A stretch of DNA of 51,813 nucleotides from NCBI GenBank assembly GCA_025354165.1, contig JANXNI010000043.1, positions 1-51,813 on the forward strand, in the 5' to 3' direction. Source of the stretch: Burkholderiales bacterium (GTDB lineage Bacteria; Pseudomonadota; Gammaproteobacteria; Burkholderiales; Casimicrobiaceae). A program made the position numbers and the translations under genes. The first letter of the stretch is position 1; each line of letters begins with the position of its first letter. The notes beneath the pieces are model-generated. The model was not told where the DNA came from. It saw only the letters and a list, made by a program, of their open reading frames with translations, and made no database searches. Positions 34,802-43,361 of this stretch are shown here, one piece after another.

Positions 34802-35685
34802 AACACTGGACCGAGCGTAGCGAACGCGGCAGCGTGTGGTTGATCCGCCTGATTGTCTGGCTGGCGCGAGCAGTGGGGCGCCCCCTGTGCCGTGCGCTGC
34901 TGCATCCGATTGTGTTTTATTTTGTGCTGACTGATGGTGTCGCGCGTCGTGCATCGACCGAGTTCCTGCAGGCAGTGAATGGTCGGCCAACGCGCTGGAT
35001 AGAGGTGTTTGCCCACATCTATTACTTTGCATCCACGCTGCTTGACCGTGTCTACATGGCAGCAGGCGACTTTGACCGGTTTCAGGTCACGATCGAAGGA
35101 CTGCCACTGGTAGATCGTGCGCTACAGCCCGGCGGAGGCTGCCTGCTGCTGGGCTCGCACCTCGGCAGCTTTGATTTAATGATTCTCGCGCATCGCGCAC
35201 TGGATTCGCGCCCGGTTAACGTGATGATGCGTGTCGATCCGCGCTCGCGGGTCCGGAACATTGCAGGCATTGATGACGGCACGCTGCGCGTGATTCCGCT
35301 GGGTCAGCCAGACAGTTTTTTGCGCGCCTATGATCTGCTCACTCAGGGTGAGATCGTTGCCGTCCTGGCTGACCGGGTTGACGGAGCGGCCAGCCTGCCA
35401 GTGAACTTTCTGGCTCGGGGCACAGCGATGCCGATTGCCCCCCACGTACTGGCGGCTCGCAGTGGCGTCCCAACGCTCATGTGCTTCGGGCTCTACGAAG
35501 GCGGAAATCGTTATCGCATCGAATTTGTCGAATCTGGCGCAACTGCGTCAAGCGCCAGCCGCGGTGCCGAATTGCAACCAGTTGTTGACCAGTATGCCGC
35601 GATGCTCGAACAGTATGCCCGGCGCTACCCACTGAACTGGTTCAACTTCTATCCTTATTGGCGTACCGACGGGGGCGCAACATGA
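34798..35685 (+). CDS. LpxL/HtrB-like lysophospholipid acyltransferase
   Basis: 295 residues. An N-terminal hydrophobic anchor precedes the catalytic HX4D motif, HLGSFD, near residue 121. A later block (VAVLADRVDG, PVNFLARGTAMPIA) matches lipid A acyltransferase-like proteins of aryl-polyene clusters. It should join the polyene chain to a lipid or glycolipid acceptor at the inner membrane. Gene overlap is 4 bp on both sides. Confidence 0.87.
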   Translation: MKHWTERSERGSVWLIRLIVWLARAVGRPLCRALLHPIVFYFVLTDGVARRASTEFLQAVNGRPTRWIEVFAHIYYFASTLLDRVYMAAGDFDRFQVTIEGLPLVDRALQPGGGCLLLGSHLGSFDLMILAHRALDSRPVNVMMRVDPRSRVRNIAGIDDGTLRVIPLGQPDSFLRAYDLLTQGEIVAVLADRVDGAASLPVNFLARGTAMPIAPHVLAARSGVPTLMCFGLYEGGNRYRIEFVESGATASSASRGAELQPVVDQYAAMLEQYARRYPLNWFNFYPYWRTDGGAT

Positions 35686-36254
35686 CCATTGCGTTTCTGC
35701 GGCGCATGACGCTCGCGTTAGCTCTGGCCGGTTTAGGCGCGACTTCAGCGCACGCACTCACACTCGCCGAATTGCAGCGCATGTTGAAGACTTCTCCGGT
35801 AGTGGACGTGCCTTTTCACGAAGTACGCGAATCGCCCTGGCTGACAATGCCGGTCGAGTCACGGGGAACGATGCGCTCTACGTCTCAAAGTCTGGAAAAA
35901 CGCGTCGAATCTCCTCGCCAGGAGACGTGGCGGCTTTTGCCTGATCGTATGGAGTGGGTGGGGGCAGACGGCATTGAGCGCAAGCAAATACTTTTCGCTC
36001 AGGCTCCGGCAGTGGCGACGCTGGCCAATGCAATTCGCCGCATCGTGGCGGGTGATTTGCAAGCTTTGGAGTCGGATTTTCGAATTTCACTCAGCGGCGA
36101 CGAGCGACACTGGACGGCGCAATTGCATCCCGCAGACGCCAAAACAGCGCGCTATCTGGATCATCTGGAGATGCTGGGTGCAGGCGCGCAACTACAAGCC
36201 CTCATTGTCGTTGAGCGACAGGGTGAACGCACCACTACGCGCTTCCGCCCATAA
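35682..36254 (+). CDS. LolA-like outer-membrane lipoprotein carrier protein
   Basis: 190 residues from the ATG at 35682, overlapping the acyltransferase stop by 4 bp. The signal peptide ends in AHA (about residue 25). The mature protein shows the half-barrel LolA fold pattern (VDVPFHEVRESPWL, ESRGTMRSTSQSLEKRVESP, DHLEMLGAG). Cluster-specific LolA homologues are thought to carry the finished polyene lipid through the periplasm. The gap to the methyltransferase gene is 19 bp. Confidence 0.85.
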   Translation: MTIAFLRRMTLALALAGLGATSAHALTLAELQRMLKTSPVVDVPFHEVRESPWLTMPVESRGTMRSTSQSLEKRVESPRQETWRLLPDRMEWVGADGIERKQILFAQAPAVATLANAIRRIVAGDLQALESDFRISLSGDERHWTAQLHPADAKTARYLDHLEMLGAGAQLQALIVVERQGERTTTRFRP

Positions 36255-36273
36255 CCCAGAACGCAGGATTGCC

Positions 36274-37341
36274 ATGTACGAACACGACCCATTGAGCGCG
36301 ATTGACGCCGTCACCGCAGCGCAGTGGCTGGCATTTGCGCCGCTGGCGTTTCAGGCCACCGCGATCATGCGCGATCGCGGCGTGCTTGCTGCACTCGCGG
36401 AAGCCGATACAACCGCAGGCCGTTCGATTGACGAGGTCGCGGTCTCCTGCGGTTTGTCGGTCTACGCCGTTCGCGTACTGCTCGAAGCCGGGCTCGGCTT
36501 GCACATCGTCTGGCGGCGCGATGAACGCTACCATCTCGGCAAACTCGGACGATTCCTGCTTGACGACGAGATGACCGGAGTCAACTTCGATTTCACTCGC
36601 GACGTCTGCTATCAGGCCGCAGCTCATCTGGATGAGTCGCTGAGTCAGGGGCGACCTGCGGGCCTCAAGACGCTGGGCCCGTGGAACACGCTCTATGAAG
36701 GGCTATCGGCCCTCTCCGAACCAGCGCGAGGCAGTTGGCACGCGTTCGATCATTTTTATTCAGATCGTGCGTTCCCCGCTGTTTGCGAACGTCTCGCAAA
36801 CGATCTACCGACGCGCATGCTTGATGTGGGCTGCAACACTGGGAAGTGGGCCGAGCTTTGCCTGGGCCGTTTTCCAGAATTACAGGTCGGATTGGTCGAC
36901 TTATCGCCGCAGCTTGAGCGCGCTCGCGCGCGTTTGACGGCAGCAGGGTTAGTTGAACGGGTTCAACTGCATCCCCTCAATTTACTTGACCCCAAGGCCG
37001 TGCTACCCGGAGGGTATGACCTGATTTGCATGAGTCAGTTTCTCGACTGCTTCTCGGATGAGCAAATCGTCGATATTCTCGTTAAGGTGCGAGCTGCGCT
37101 GCCAGCGGGTGCACGACTGTGGATTCTTGAGCTGTTTTGGGATCGGCAGCGCTTCGCGGCTGCCGCACTAAGCCTGCAACAGACGTCGCTATACTTTGCC
37201 TGCATTGCCAACGGGAATAGCCAGATGTATGACTCAGCAGTGTTCCTGAAACTCGTCGAGCGATCAGGCTTCGTGGTGACTGCGCTGACTGATGGTGTGG
37301 GTGGTTACCACACACTTCTGGAGTGCATCGTGGCCGCCTGA
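36274..37341 (+). CDS. Class I SAM-dependent methyltransferase
   Basis: 355 residues from the ATG at 36274. The N-terminal 90 residues form a winged-helix dimerisation-like domain (SIDEVAVSCGLSVYAVRVLLEAG). The SAM-binding motif I, MLDVGCNTGKWAE, starts near residue 181, with LVDLSPQLE after it. This plan is common in O- and C-methyltransferases. Aryl-polyene head groups are often methylated, which fits. The exact target is unknown. Confidence 0.83.
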   Translation: MYEHDPLSAIDAVTAAQWLAFAPLAFQATAIMRDRGVLAALAEADTTAGRSIDEVAVSCGLSVYAVRVLLEAGLGLHIVWRRDERYHLGKLGRFLLDDEMTGVNFDFTRDVCYQAAAHLDESLSQGRPAGLKTLGPWNTLYEGLSALSEPARGSWHAFDHFYSDRAFPAVCERLANDLPTRMLDVGCNTGKWAELCLGRFPELQVGLVDLSPQLERARARLTAAGLVERVQLHPLNLLDPKAVLPGGYDLICMSQFLDCFSDEQIVDILVKVRAALPAGARLWILELFWDRQRFAAAALSLQQTSLYFACIANGNSQMYDSAVFLKLVERSGFVVTALTDGVGGYHTLLECIVAA

Positions 37342-37360
37342 GTGCAGCCCGCCATTCTTT

Positions 37361-38554
37361 TTGTTATCGGATCTCAGTTTGCTTGGTATCTCGGCCTCTA
37401 CTGTCGTGCACCCTGCGGGGCACGGCGTTGCCGCTTTGTGGAGCGCAATCGAGCAGTGTCGCACCGGTCTGCGACAAAACGACTTGACCTGGTGCGATCT
37501 GCCGGGCTGGATCGGCGCAGCACCGGACGTTGACGACACAGCGCTGCCCAAGCACTTGCAATCGTGGGAATGCCGCAATCATCGTCTCGCCTGGTTAGCG
37601 CTTCAAGACTCGCTTTTTTCTCAGGCGGTCGCTGCCGCGATTTCCCGTTATGGCGCGATCCGCATTGGCCTGATTCTCGGGACGAGTACGTCCGGCATTC
37701 GTAGCTCCGAGATTGCCTACGCGCAACGGCGCGAGACAGGTCAATGGCCAGCCAGCTTTCAGTATCGCCGCAGCCATTCTGTCGATGCGCTGTGCCGCTT
37801 CACCGCTACCGTACTGAGTCTGCAAGGCCCGATGGTCGCCGTCTCCACGGCGTGTTCGTCGAGTGCGAAAGTATTTCTGACCGCTCAGCGCTGGATTGAA
37901 GCTGACTTGATTGACGCTGCCGTAGTCGGTGGCGTCGACAGTCTGTGTTTGTCAACACTTCATGGTTTCGACGCGTTGCAGTTGCTTTCACAACAGATTT
38001 GTCGGCCTTTTGATGTCGCGCGCGACGGTATTTCGATTGGCGAAGCTGCGGGTTTCGTGCTGCTTGATCGCGCGCCTGCGCCCGTGCATTTTCTGGCCGG
38101 TGGCGAATCCAGTGATGCCTGGCACATGTCGACGCCACATCCATCCGGGCAAGGCGCGCAGGATGCGATGCGCGCTGCACTCGCTGCCGCCGATCTGACT
38201 TCGGGTGATATTGGCTACGTCAACGCGCACGGAACCGCCACGCCTGCCAATGACCGCGCAGAGGCGACCGCGCTGGCAACGGTATTTGGCGAGCGCGGGG
38301 TTGCAGTGTCGTCAACTAAAGGCGTCACCGGCCATACGCTGGGTGCGGCCGGCATTGTCGAAGCCATCGTGACCACCACAGCACTCGAAAAACAGGTTCT
38401 GCCCCCCTCTGTAAATTTACTTAACCCGGATCCCGATCTACGGGCGCTTGATCTCATAGCTGATGTGCGATCCGCGCGTTTTCGCTACGCCATGAGCAAT
38501 AATTTCGGATTCGGTGGCAGTAATTGTGCGCTGATTTTCGGTCGCTCTGATTAA
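37361..38554 (+). CDS. Beta-ketoacyl-ACP synthase (KS) of the polyene-like cluster
   Basis: 397 residues from a TTG at 37361. No ATG or GTG gives a sensible start near the expected N-terminus (LSDLSLLGISAS). The catalytic set is Cys165 in VSTACSSSAK, His in NAHGTATPAND and His in GVTGHTLGAAG, with the GFGGSN C-terminal motif. It extends the chain by malonyl units. The chain-length factor gene follows directly, so a KS/CLF heterodimer as in aryl-polyene synthases (ApeO/ApeC) is likely. Confidence 0.9.
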   Translation: MLSDLSLLGISASTVVHPAGHGVAALWSAIEQCRTGLRQNDLTWCDLPGWIGAAPDVDDTALPKHLQSWECRNHRLAWLALQDSLFSQAVAAAISRYGAIRIGLILGTSTSGIRSSEIAYAQRRETGQWPASFQYRRSHSVDALCRFTATVLSLQGPMVAVSTACSSSAKVFLTAQRWIEADLIDAAVVGGVDSLCLSTLHGFDALQLLSQQICRPFDVARDGISIGEAAGFVLLDRAPAPVHFLAGGESSDAWHMSTPHPSGQGAQDAMRAALAAADLTSGDIGYVNAHGTATPANDRAEATALATVFGERGVAVSSTKGVTGHTLGAAGIVEAIVTTTALEKQVLPPSVNLLNPDPDLRALDLIADVRSARFRYAMSNNFGFGGSNCALIFGRSD

Positions 38555-38555
38555 C

Positions 38556-39374
38556 GTGAAAAGCCTGCGCTTCAACCTTCATGCGGCCGGCGTACTTGCC
38601 CCGGGCATAGATTCTGTGGCCGATTTACGCGCAGCTTGCCGTGCTGCGCAGCCGCCTGCGCCGCTGACATCCGTACAACTGCCCAGCCCGTCTGCACTAC
38701 CTGCCAACGAGCGTCGCCGCAGCAGTCAGGTCGTGCGGTTAACGCTGGCCTGCATCGAACAGGCGTTGCAGACAAGTCCCTTTCCGGCTGACGCGTTGCG
38801 CTCGGTATTTGCTTCCGACGAAGGCACTGGCGAGGTATGCCAGCAAATGCTTGAAGCACTGGCCACCACACGCCAGATCTCGCCATTGTTGTTCACCAAC
38901 TCGGTACACAACGCGCCTTCCGGTTACTTCTCGATCGCCTGGCGCAATCGCCAGTCGGCGACCGTTGTCAGCCTTGGGCTGGAGAGCTTCGCCAGTGGGC
39001 TGCTGTGCGCTGTGTCTGAAGCTGTTTCCGCTGAACAACCGGTTCTACTTGTCGCCTATGACCCGGCAATGAGCTCGCCGATGGACGAGTTATTGCCGGT
39101 TCGCGAAGCGATGGCCACTGCGTGGATCATTACTGCCGGATCAGTAGCTACGGGCGCGCCGCTGTTAGCGTCATTTGCGTTGACGCTGGAGCGGGATGAA
39201 ACGGTATCACCATCTGCGTGGCCGAGCTGGATGCCCGAGACTTGGGCCGCTCACAGCAGCGCGCGAGCGTTAGCGGCGTTGGCTTTGCTGGACGCAGCAC
39301 CGGACACGATCCTTCGCTTCACATTGGGCGCGCAGCTACTGTGTCTGCGACGCGTTGATGAAGTCCCCGCATGA
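38556..39374 (+). CDS. Ketosynthase-like chain-length factor (CLF)
   Basis: 272 residues from a GTG at 38556, one base after the KS stop codon. It resembles the N-terminal KS half (FTNSVHNAPSGYFSIAWRN, SLGLESFASGLLCAV) but has no active-site Cys at the expected spot and no His motifs. That is the hallmark of chain-length factors. It should pair with the upstream KS and fix chain length. Overlap with the next gene is 4 bp. Confidence 0.87.
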   Translation: MKSLRFNLHAAGVLAPGIDSVADLRAACRAAQPPAPLTSVQLPSPSALPANERRRSSQVVRLTLACIEQALQTSPFPADALRSVFASDEGTGEVCQQMLEALATTRQISPLLFTNSVHNAPSGYFSIAWRNRQSATVVSLGLESFASGLLCAVSEAVSAEQPVLLVAYDPAMSSPMDELLPVREAMATAWIITAGSVATGAPLLASFALTLERDETVSPSAWPSWMPETWAAHSSARALAALALLDAAPDTILRFTLGAQLLCLRRVDEVPA

Positions 39375-39799
39375 TGCTGGATAGCGTCGGTATTCAACGC
39401 ATCGTACCGCAGACGGGGGCGATGTGTTTGCTCGAAGCCGTAACCCGGTGGGACGCCACGCAGATCGTCTGCCGTGCGTTGCCGCCCAACGCGGCGCATC
39501 CGCTCGCGCGCGACGGCGTCGTTCCGGCGGTGGCAGCAGTCGAATACGCGGCACAAGCCACGGCAATACATGGTGCGCTGTTGAACAATGCGACTGCGCC
39601 TCAGGCGGGCTTGCTGGCCAAGCTCACCGACGTGACATTAGACTGCGATAGTGTTCCCGTCAACGGCGGACCGCTCAATGTGCAGGCCGCATTAGTCAGC
39701 GCTTCTGCCGCAGGATGCCTCTACACCTTTAAAGTGACCACTGTGCTCGGCCCCATTGCACAGGGTCGCCTGATGATCGCTTTTTCGCGAACAGCATGA
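39371..39799 (+). CDS. 3-hydroxyacyl-ACP dehydratase-like protein (ApeP-like)
   Basis: 142 residues, hot-dog fold type. The N-terminal QRIVPQTGAMCLLEAVTRWD resembles the ApeP and 3-hydroxymyristoyl dehydratase family. The HFPxxP motif of FabZ is absent, and a VVPAVAAVEYAAQATAIHG helix is present instead. It probably forms the second half of the heterodimeric dehydratase with the product at 34478. Gene overlap is 4 bp on each side. Confidence 0.82.
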   Translation: MMLDSVGIQRIVPQTGAMCLLEAVTRWDATQIVCRALPPNAAHPLARDGVVPAVAAVEYAAQATAIHGALLNNATAPQAGLLAKLTDVTLDCDSVPVNGGPLNVQAALVSASAAGCLYTFKVTTVLGPIAQGRLMIAFSRTA

Positions 39800-40539
39800 T
39801 GAAAAAACCTCAGTCTCAATCTCGACGCGCGCTGGTCACTGGCGGTAGCGGTGCGATCGGCGCGGCCATCTGTCGCGCCTTAGCGAGACAAGGTTTGCAC
39901 GTTGTAGTGCATGCCAATCAAGGCATTGATCGTGCGCAATCGTTAGTAGCCGAGCTGGTGGCAACGGGCGGGCAAGCCAGCGCGATCTGTTTCGATCTCG
40001 CCAACGCGGATCAGGTGCAAAACGCCGTCGAAACCCTGCTCGCGAGCGGCCCCATTCAGGTACTGGTAAACAATGCAGGCGTGCATCGCGATGTGCTCAT
40101 GGCGGGTATGGAATATGCTGCCTGGCAGGAGGTCATCGACACAAACTTGAACGGTTTTTTCCGCGTCACACAGCCGCTTTTGCTACCTATGGTTCGCACT
40201 CGCTGGGGACGAATTATCAACATCAGTTCTGTTTCGGGCCAAGCGGGTAACCGGGGCCAGGCTAACTACGCAGCGTCCAAAGCCGGTTTGCATGGTGCTA
40301 CCAAATCACTCGCGATTGAGTTGGCCGGGCGAGGGATTACGGTCAATGCCGTTGCACCCGGAGTGATTGACACGGGTATGGCTGAAGCCGCATTTCCTCC
40401 CGAGAAAATCAGGCAAATGGTACCCACTGGGCGAGCAGGCCGACCTGATGAAGTCGCCGCATTGGTGGCCTTTCTGGCGTCGGACGCCGCGAGCTACATC
40501 ACCGGTCAGATCATTGCGGTCAACGGCGGACTGTACTGA
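39796..40539 (+). CDS. 3-oxoacyl-ACP reductase (FabG-like SDR)
   Basis: 247 residues. The NADPH motif is VTGGSGAIGAAI (TGxxxGxG). NNAG and the catalytic Ser-Tyr-Lys (NISSVSGQAG, then YAASKAG) are intact, with PGVIDTGM after. It reduces the 3-keto group during chain growth, as ApeQ does in aryl-polyene synthesis. The start is the first of two adjacent ATGs, overlapping the dehydratase stop by 4 bp. Confidence 0.92.
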   Translation: MMKKPQSQSRRALVTGGSGAIGAAICRALARQGLHVVVHANQGIDRAQSLVAELVATGGQASAICFDLANADQVQNAVETLLASGPIQVLVNNAGVHRDVLMAGMEYAAWQEVIDTNLNGFFRVTQPLLLPMVRTRWGRIINISSVSGQAGNRGQANYAASKAGLHGATKSLAIELAGRGITVNAVAPGVIDTGMAEAAFPPEKIRQMVPTGRAGRPDEVAALVAFLASDAASYITGQIIAVNGGLY

Positions 40540-40541
40540 GC

Positions 40542-41378
40542 ATGGCGTCGACAGAAACTCCGCAATGGGGCCTGTTCTGGGACGATGTGTGGATGGTAAT
40601 CCCGGCCTACAACGAAGCGCGCACCATTCGCTCGCTGGCGCAGGCGACACTGAGGCAATGTCCACGCGTCATCGTCGTAGATGATGGCTCTAGCGATGGC
40701 ACTGCCGAACAGGTGCATGATCTGACAGTCACGCTTTTGACACATCCCACCAACCAGGGCAAAGCGGAGAGTTTGCGCACCGCGTTCAACTACGCACTTG
40801 CCCAGCATGCACGCTGTGTCATTGCGCTCGATGGCGACGGTCAGCATGACCCCGACGATGCGCCCGGTCTGTTGGCGGCGTGGCAAAAGCACCCAACGAG
40901 CATCGTCATTGGCGCACGCTTGCATGATCGTGCCGCGTTTCCGCTGGCGCGCTATCGCGCTAATCGGTTCGCCTGCTTCTGGATCTCGTGGGCTGCGGGC
41001 CACCCCATCGCAGATTCACAGTCGGGCTTTCGTGTCTACCCGCGTGACGTCATGTGCATTGCGCTCGACGGAAGCGTGCATGGCAACCGCTTTACGTTTG
41101 AAAGCGAGATATTGATCGAAGCGGCGCGGCAAAACCATCGCACACTGGCGGTGGCGATTCGCGGTCGATATCCCGAGAATGCACGTCCCAGCCACTTTCG
41201 CCCGGTCTTTGATATTGCGAAGATCGTGGTGATGGTCGCCGGGCGGCTGCTACGGCAAGGCATGGCGCCTTTGGGCTTATGGCGCAGCCTTAAACCCGCC
41301 GTGGTGCTACCGGGCCGACCGCCCGACACTCGGTATGAATCGCATGGGGTCGATGCGCCGGGCGATGCCTCGCGATGA
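40542..41378 (+). CDS. Family 2 glycosyltransferase
   Basis: 278 residues. The GT-A fold signature is IPAYNEARTI, VVDDGSSDGTA, and the DxD of DGDGQHDPDD. FESEILIEAARQ near residue 185 holds the likely catalytic acidic residue. It has a dolichyl-phosphate-sugar-synthase-like size and lacks a large membrane domain. It probably adds a sugar to the lipid carrier or the polyene. It starts 2 bp after the reductase gene and overlaps the ABC ATPase gene by 4 bp. Confidence 0.88.
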   Translation: MASTETPQWGLFWDDVWMVIPAYNEARTIRSLAQATLRQCPRVIVVDDGSSDGTAEQVHDLTVTLLTHPTNQGKAESLRTAFNYALAQHARCVIALDGDGQHDPDDAPGLLAAWQKHPTSIVIGARLHDRAAFPLARYRANRFACFWISWAAGHPIADSQSGFRVYPRDVMCIALDGSVHGNRFTFESEILIEAARQNHRTLAVAIRGRYPENARPSHFRPVFDIAKIVVMVAGRLLRQGMAPLGLWRSLKPAVVLPGRPPDTRYESHGVDAPGDASR

Positions 41379-42112
41379 ACGAGAACACTTGCGTTCTGGC
41401 GGCAGAGCAGCTCGTCTATCGCTATCCGAAGCGGCTCGAACCCGCGTTGAACGGCGTCAGCCTGCAACTTGTGCGCGGTCAGGCCGTGGGGCTGCTGGGG
41501 CCGAATGGTTCGGGCAAGTCAACCCTGATCAATCTGCTCAATGGGCTCCGCGCGCCTCAGAGCGGGCACATTACTCACGGCGCCGAGCGTAAGGCTGTCG
41601 TTGCCTGGGTGCCTCAGGAATACGCGTTCTACCCAGATCTAAGCTGTCGCGAGAATTTGCGCTTTTTTGCCGGCATGCTGGACTTGACGACGAATGAGGC
41701 AACCCGCCGTGTTGACGCCGCGCTGTCGGCCTGCCTGCTGCACGAGTTCGCCGAACAACGCGCGCGGCATTGCTCGGGCGGTGTGCGTCGTCGATTGAAT
41801 CTGGGCATCGCCCTGCTGCAACAACCCGACGTGCTGCTGCTTGACGAACCGACGGTGGGGGTGGACCCGCAATCGCGAAGCTTCCTGCTTGACCGGGTGC
41901 GCGACCTGATGCGCGCAGGCACTGCGGTGCTCTACGCAACGCACTACATGGAAGAAGTGAGCGCGGTGTGCTCACAGATTCTGCTGCTCGATCACGGCCG
42001 CGTCCTGGCCAGTGGCGCGCTTGACACGCTGTTGCGTGGCGAGGGCGACGTGCCGTTTGCAAATCTGGAAGCGCTGTTCACGCATTACACGCAGCGCGGG
42101 CTGCGCGATTGA
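41375..42112 (+). CDS. ABC transporter ATP-binding protein (ABC-2 exporter)
   Basis: 245 residues. Walker A is GPNGSGKST, the signature CSGGVRRR and Walker B VLLLDEPTVGVD, followed by the H-loop YATHYMEEV. It is of the DrrA/CcmA type that energises ABC-2 permeases. It overlaps the glycosyltransferase gene by 4 bp and the permease follows at once. With the permease it is the only exporter in the cluster, where aryl-polyene clusters normally have an MMPL protein. Confidence 0.93.
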   Translation: MNENTCVLAAEQLVYRYPKRLEPALNGVSLQLVRGQAVGLLGPNGSGKSTLINLLNGLRAPQSGHITHGAERKAVVAWVPQEYAFYPDLSCRENLRFFAGMLDLTTNEATRRVDAALSACLLHEFAEQRARHCSGGVRRRLNLGIALLQQPDVLLLDEPTVGVDPQSRSFLLDRVRDLMRAGTAVLYATHYMEEVSAVCSQILLLDHGRVLASGALDTLLRGEGDVPFANLEALFTHYTQRGLRD

Positions 42113-42123
42113 TCAGTGACATC

Positions 42124-43332
42124 ATGACGAACCCCCGTCACCACCTGTCAAAACTCATGCAGCTTGTCATGAAGGAATGGCGGCTTTTGCTGCGTAATCC
42201 CCATGGTCTGGCCGCTTTGTTTCTGATGCCGTCAGCCTTCGTGCTGGTGATGTCCTTTACGCTGAAAAACACGTTGATCGTGCGGGTGCCGCTTCCTGCA
42301 ACGGGTTGGGTGCTTGAAGACAAAAGCCCGATTGCCGCGCAATGGTCGCGCGAGTGGCTGGCCCGCCCGGACATGAAGAGTTTTGTGTCACGCGACGCGC
42401 TAAAGGCGGCGCTAAAAGCACGGCAAATCGATGCCGGCATCATTGTGCATGCGCCCTGGCTGGGCGACGACGGTCGACCGCGCACCGAAGCCGTCGAAAT
42501 GTGGCTTGGCAATCGCGTGCAACCGGCGGCAGCGGCGCGGCTGCGCGCGGAACTGAGCTTCTCGATGTTGCAGGTGCAAATGAAAATTGCCGCCGCCGAG
42601 GCCGGGCCGTTCGCGAGCGTATTGCTCAGCAGCGCCGCCAGCAGCGAATTGCTGCCTGAGCACGGTGCGCCGACGATCCGTTATCTCTATGAAATCGAAT
42701 CCGGCCGAACCATGACGGCTGTGCAGCAGAGCGTACCGGCGTGGCTCATCTTTGGCATGTTCTTCGTGGTCATCCCGATTGCTGGCGTGTTGATTCAGGA
42801 GCGCAATGATCGAACGTTGACACGTCTGACGACTTTTGGCGTATCGCCGGGTCAAGTACTCGCCGGGAAGCTGATTGCCCTCATGCTGTTGAACTGGGTA
42901 CAACTGGCCTTCATGCTGCTGGTCGGACGTGTGCTGGTGCCGTTGTTGGGCGGGGACGCGCTCAATTTGAGCATCGCGTATGGCTGGTTTTTGCTGATGG
43001 TCGCAGCGACGAGCGCGGCAGCGGTGGGGCTGGGGCTATTGATCGCCGCCCGCACGCGCAGCTTTGAGCATGCCGCTGCGCTGGGCGGTGGCATCAATGT
43101 GATTCTGGCGGCGATTGCCGGCGTCATGGTGCCGCGCATGTTGATGCCGCCGACGCTACAAACCGTGTCGGAATATTCGCCCATGGGATGGGCGCTCGAT
43201 GGCATGCAATCGGTGTTTCTTGGCGACCCGGACGCCGCGTTTATCCTGCCGCGTGCCGCGCTCCTGTTGGCGTTCGCCGCAGTGTGTCTGCTACTAAGCT
43301 GGCAGCCCATTCGACATCAGGAACCCGCCTGA
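42124..43332 (+). CDS. ABC-2 type permease, YbhS/DrrB-like
   Basis: 402 residues from the ATG at 42124. An in-frame TTG at 42109 overlaps the ATPase stop. One N-terminal membrane helix (FLMPSAFVLVMSFTL) precedes a large soluble loop of about 180 residues, then five C-terminal helices. The loop is probably periplasmic. The plan suits an exporter of a lipid-like product with an extracytoplasmic acceptor domain. It ends the cluster and converges with the DUF2306 gene. Confidence 0.88.
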   Translation: MTNPRHHLSKLMQLVMKEWRLLLRNPHGLAALFLMPSAFVLVMSFTLKNTLIVRVPLPATGWVLEDKSPIAAQWSREWLARPDMKSFVSRDALKAALKARQIDAGIIVHAPWLGDDGRPRTEAVEMWLGNRVQPAAAARLRAELSFSMLQVQMKIAAAEAGPFASVLLSSAASSELLPEHGAPTIRYLYEIESGRTMTAVQQSVPAWLIFGMFFVVIPIAGVLIQERNDRTLTRLTTFGVSPGQVLAGKLIALMLLNWVQLAFMLLVGRVLVPLLGGDALNLSIAYGWFLLMVAATSAAAVGLGLLIAARTRSFEHAAALGGGINVILAAIAGVMVPRMLMPPTLQTVSEYSPMGWALDGMQSVFLGDPDAAFILPRAALLLAFAAVCLLLSWQPIRHQEPA

Positions 43333-43361
43333 TCCAGACCGCCAGCGCAAACGGGCGACAG

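Larger units (their letters stand above)
31993..43332 (+). other. Aryl-polyene-like type II PKS/FAS biosynthetic and export cluster
   Basis: Fifteen same-strand genes, most overlapping by 4 bp (ATGA) or separated by under 20 bp, so one operon is likely. Biosynthesis: ACP, acyl-ACP/CoA ligase, ketosynthase, chain-length factor, ketoreductase, two dehydratases. Tailoring and assembly: methyltransferase, LpxL-like acyltransferase, family 2 glycosyltransferase. Envelope: lipoprotein, COG4648 membrane protein, LolA-like carrier, ABC-2 ATPase and permease. The set matches aryl-polyene clusters (KS/CLF, paired dehydratases, LolA, COG4648). It lacks the usual MMPL exporter, the thioesterase, a second ACP and an aryl-starter gene. 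Confidence 0.85.

Noticed and set aside
37342-37533. Small open frame just after the methyltransferase
   Set aside because: It overlaps the 5' part of the ketosynthase gene in another frame and has no domain; the ketosynthase frame carries the conserved N-terminus.
31993-43332. Cluster as an ordinary fatty-acid synthesis operon
   Set aside because: A Cys-less chain-length factor, LolA, COG4648, acyltransferase, methyltransferase and exporter do not occur in housekeeping fab operons.
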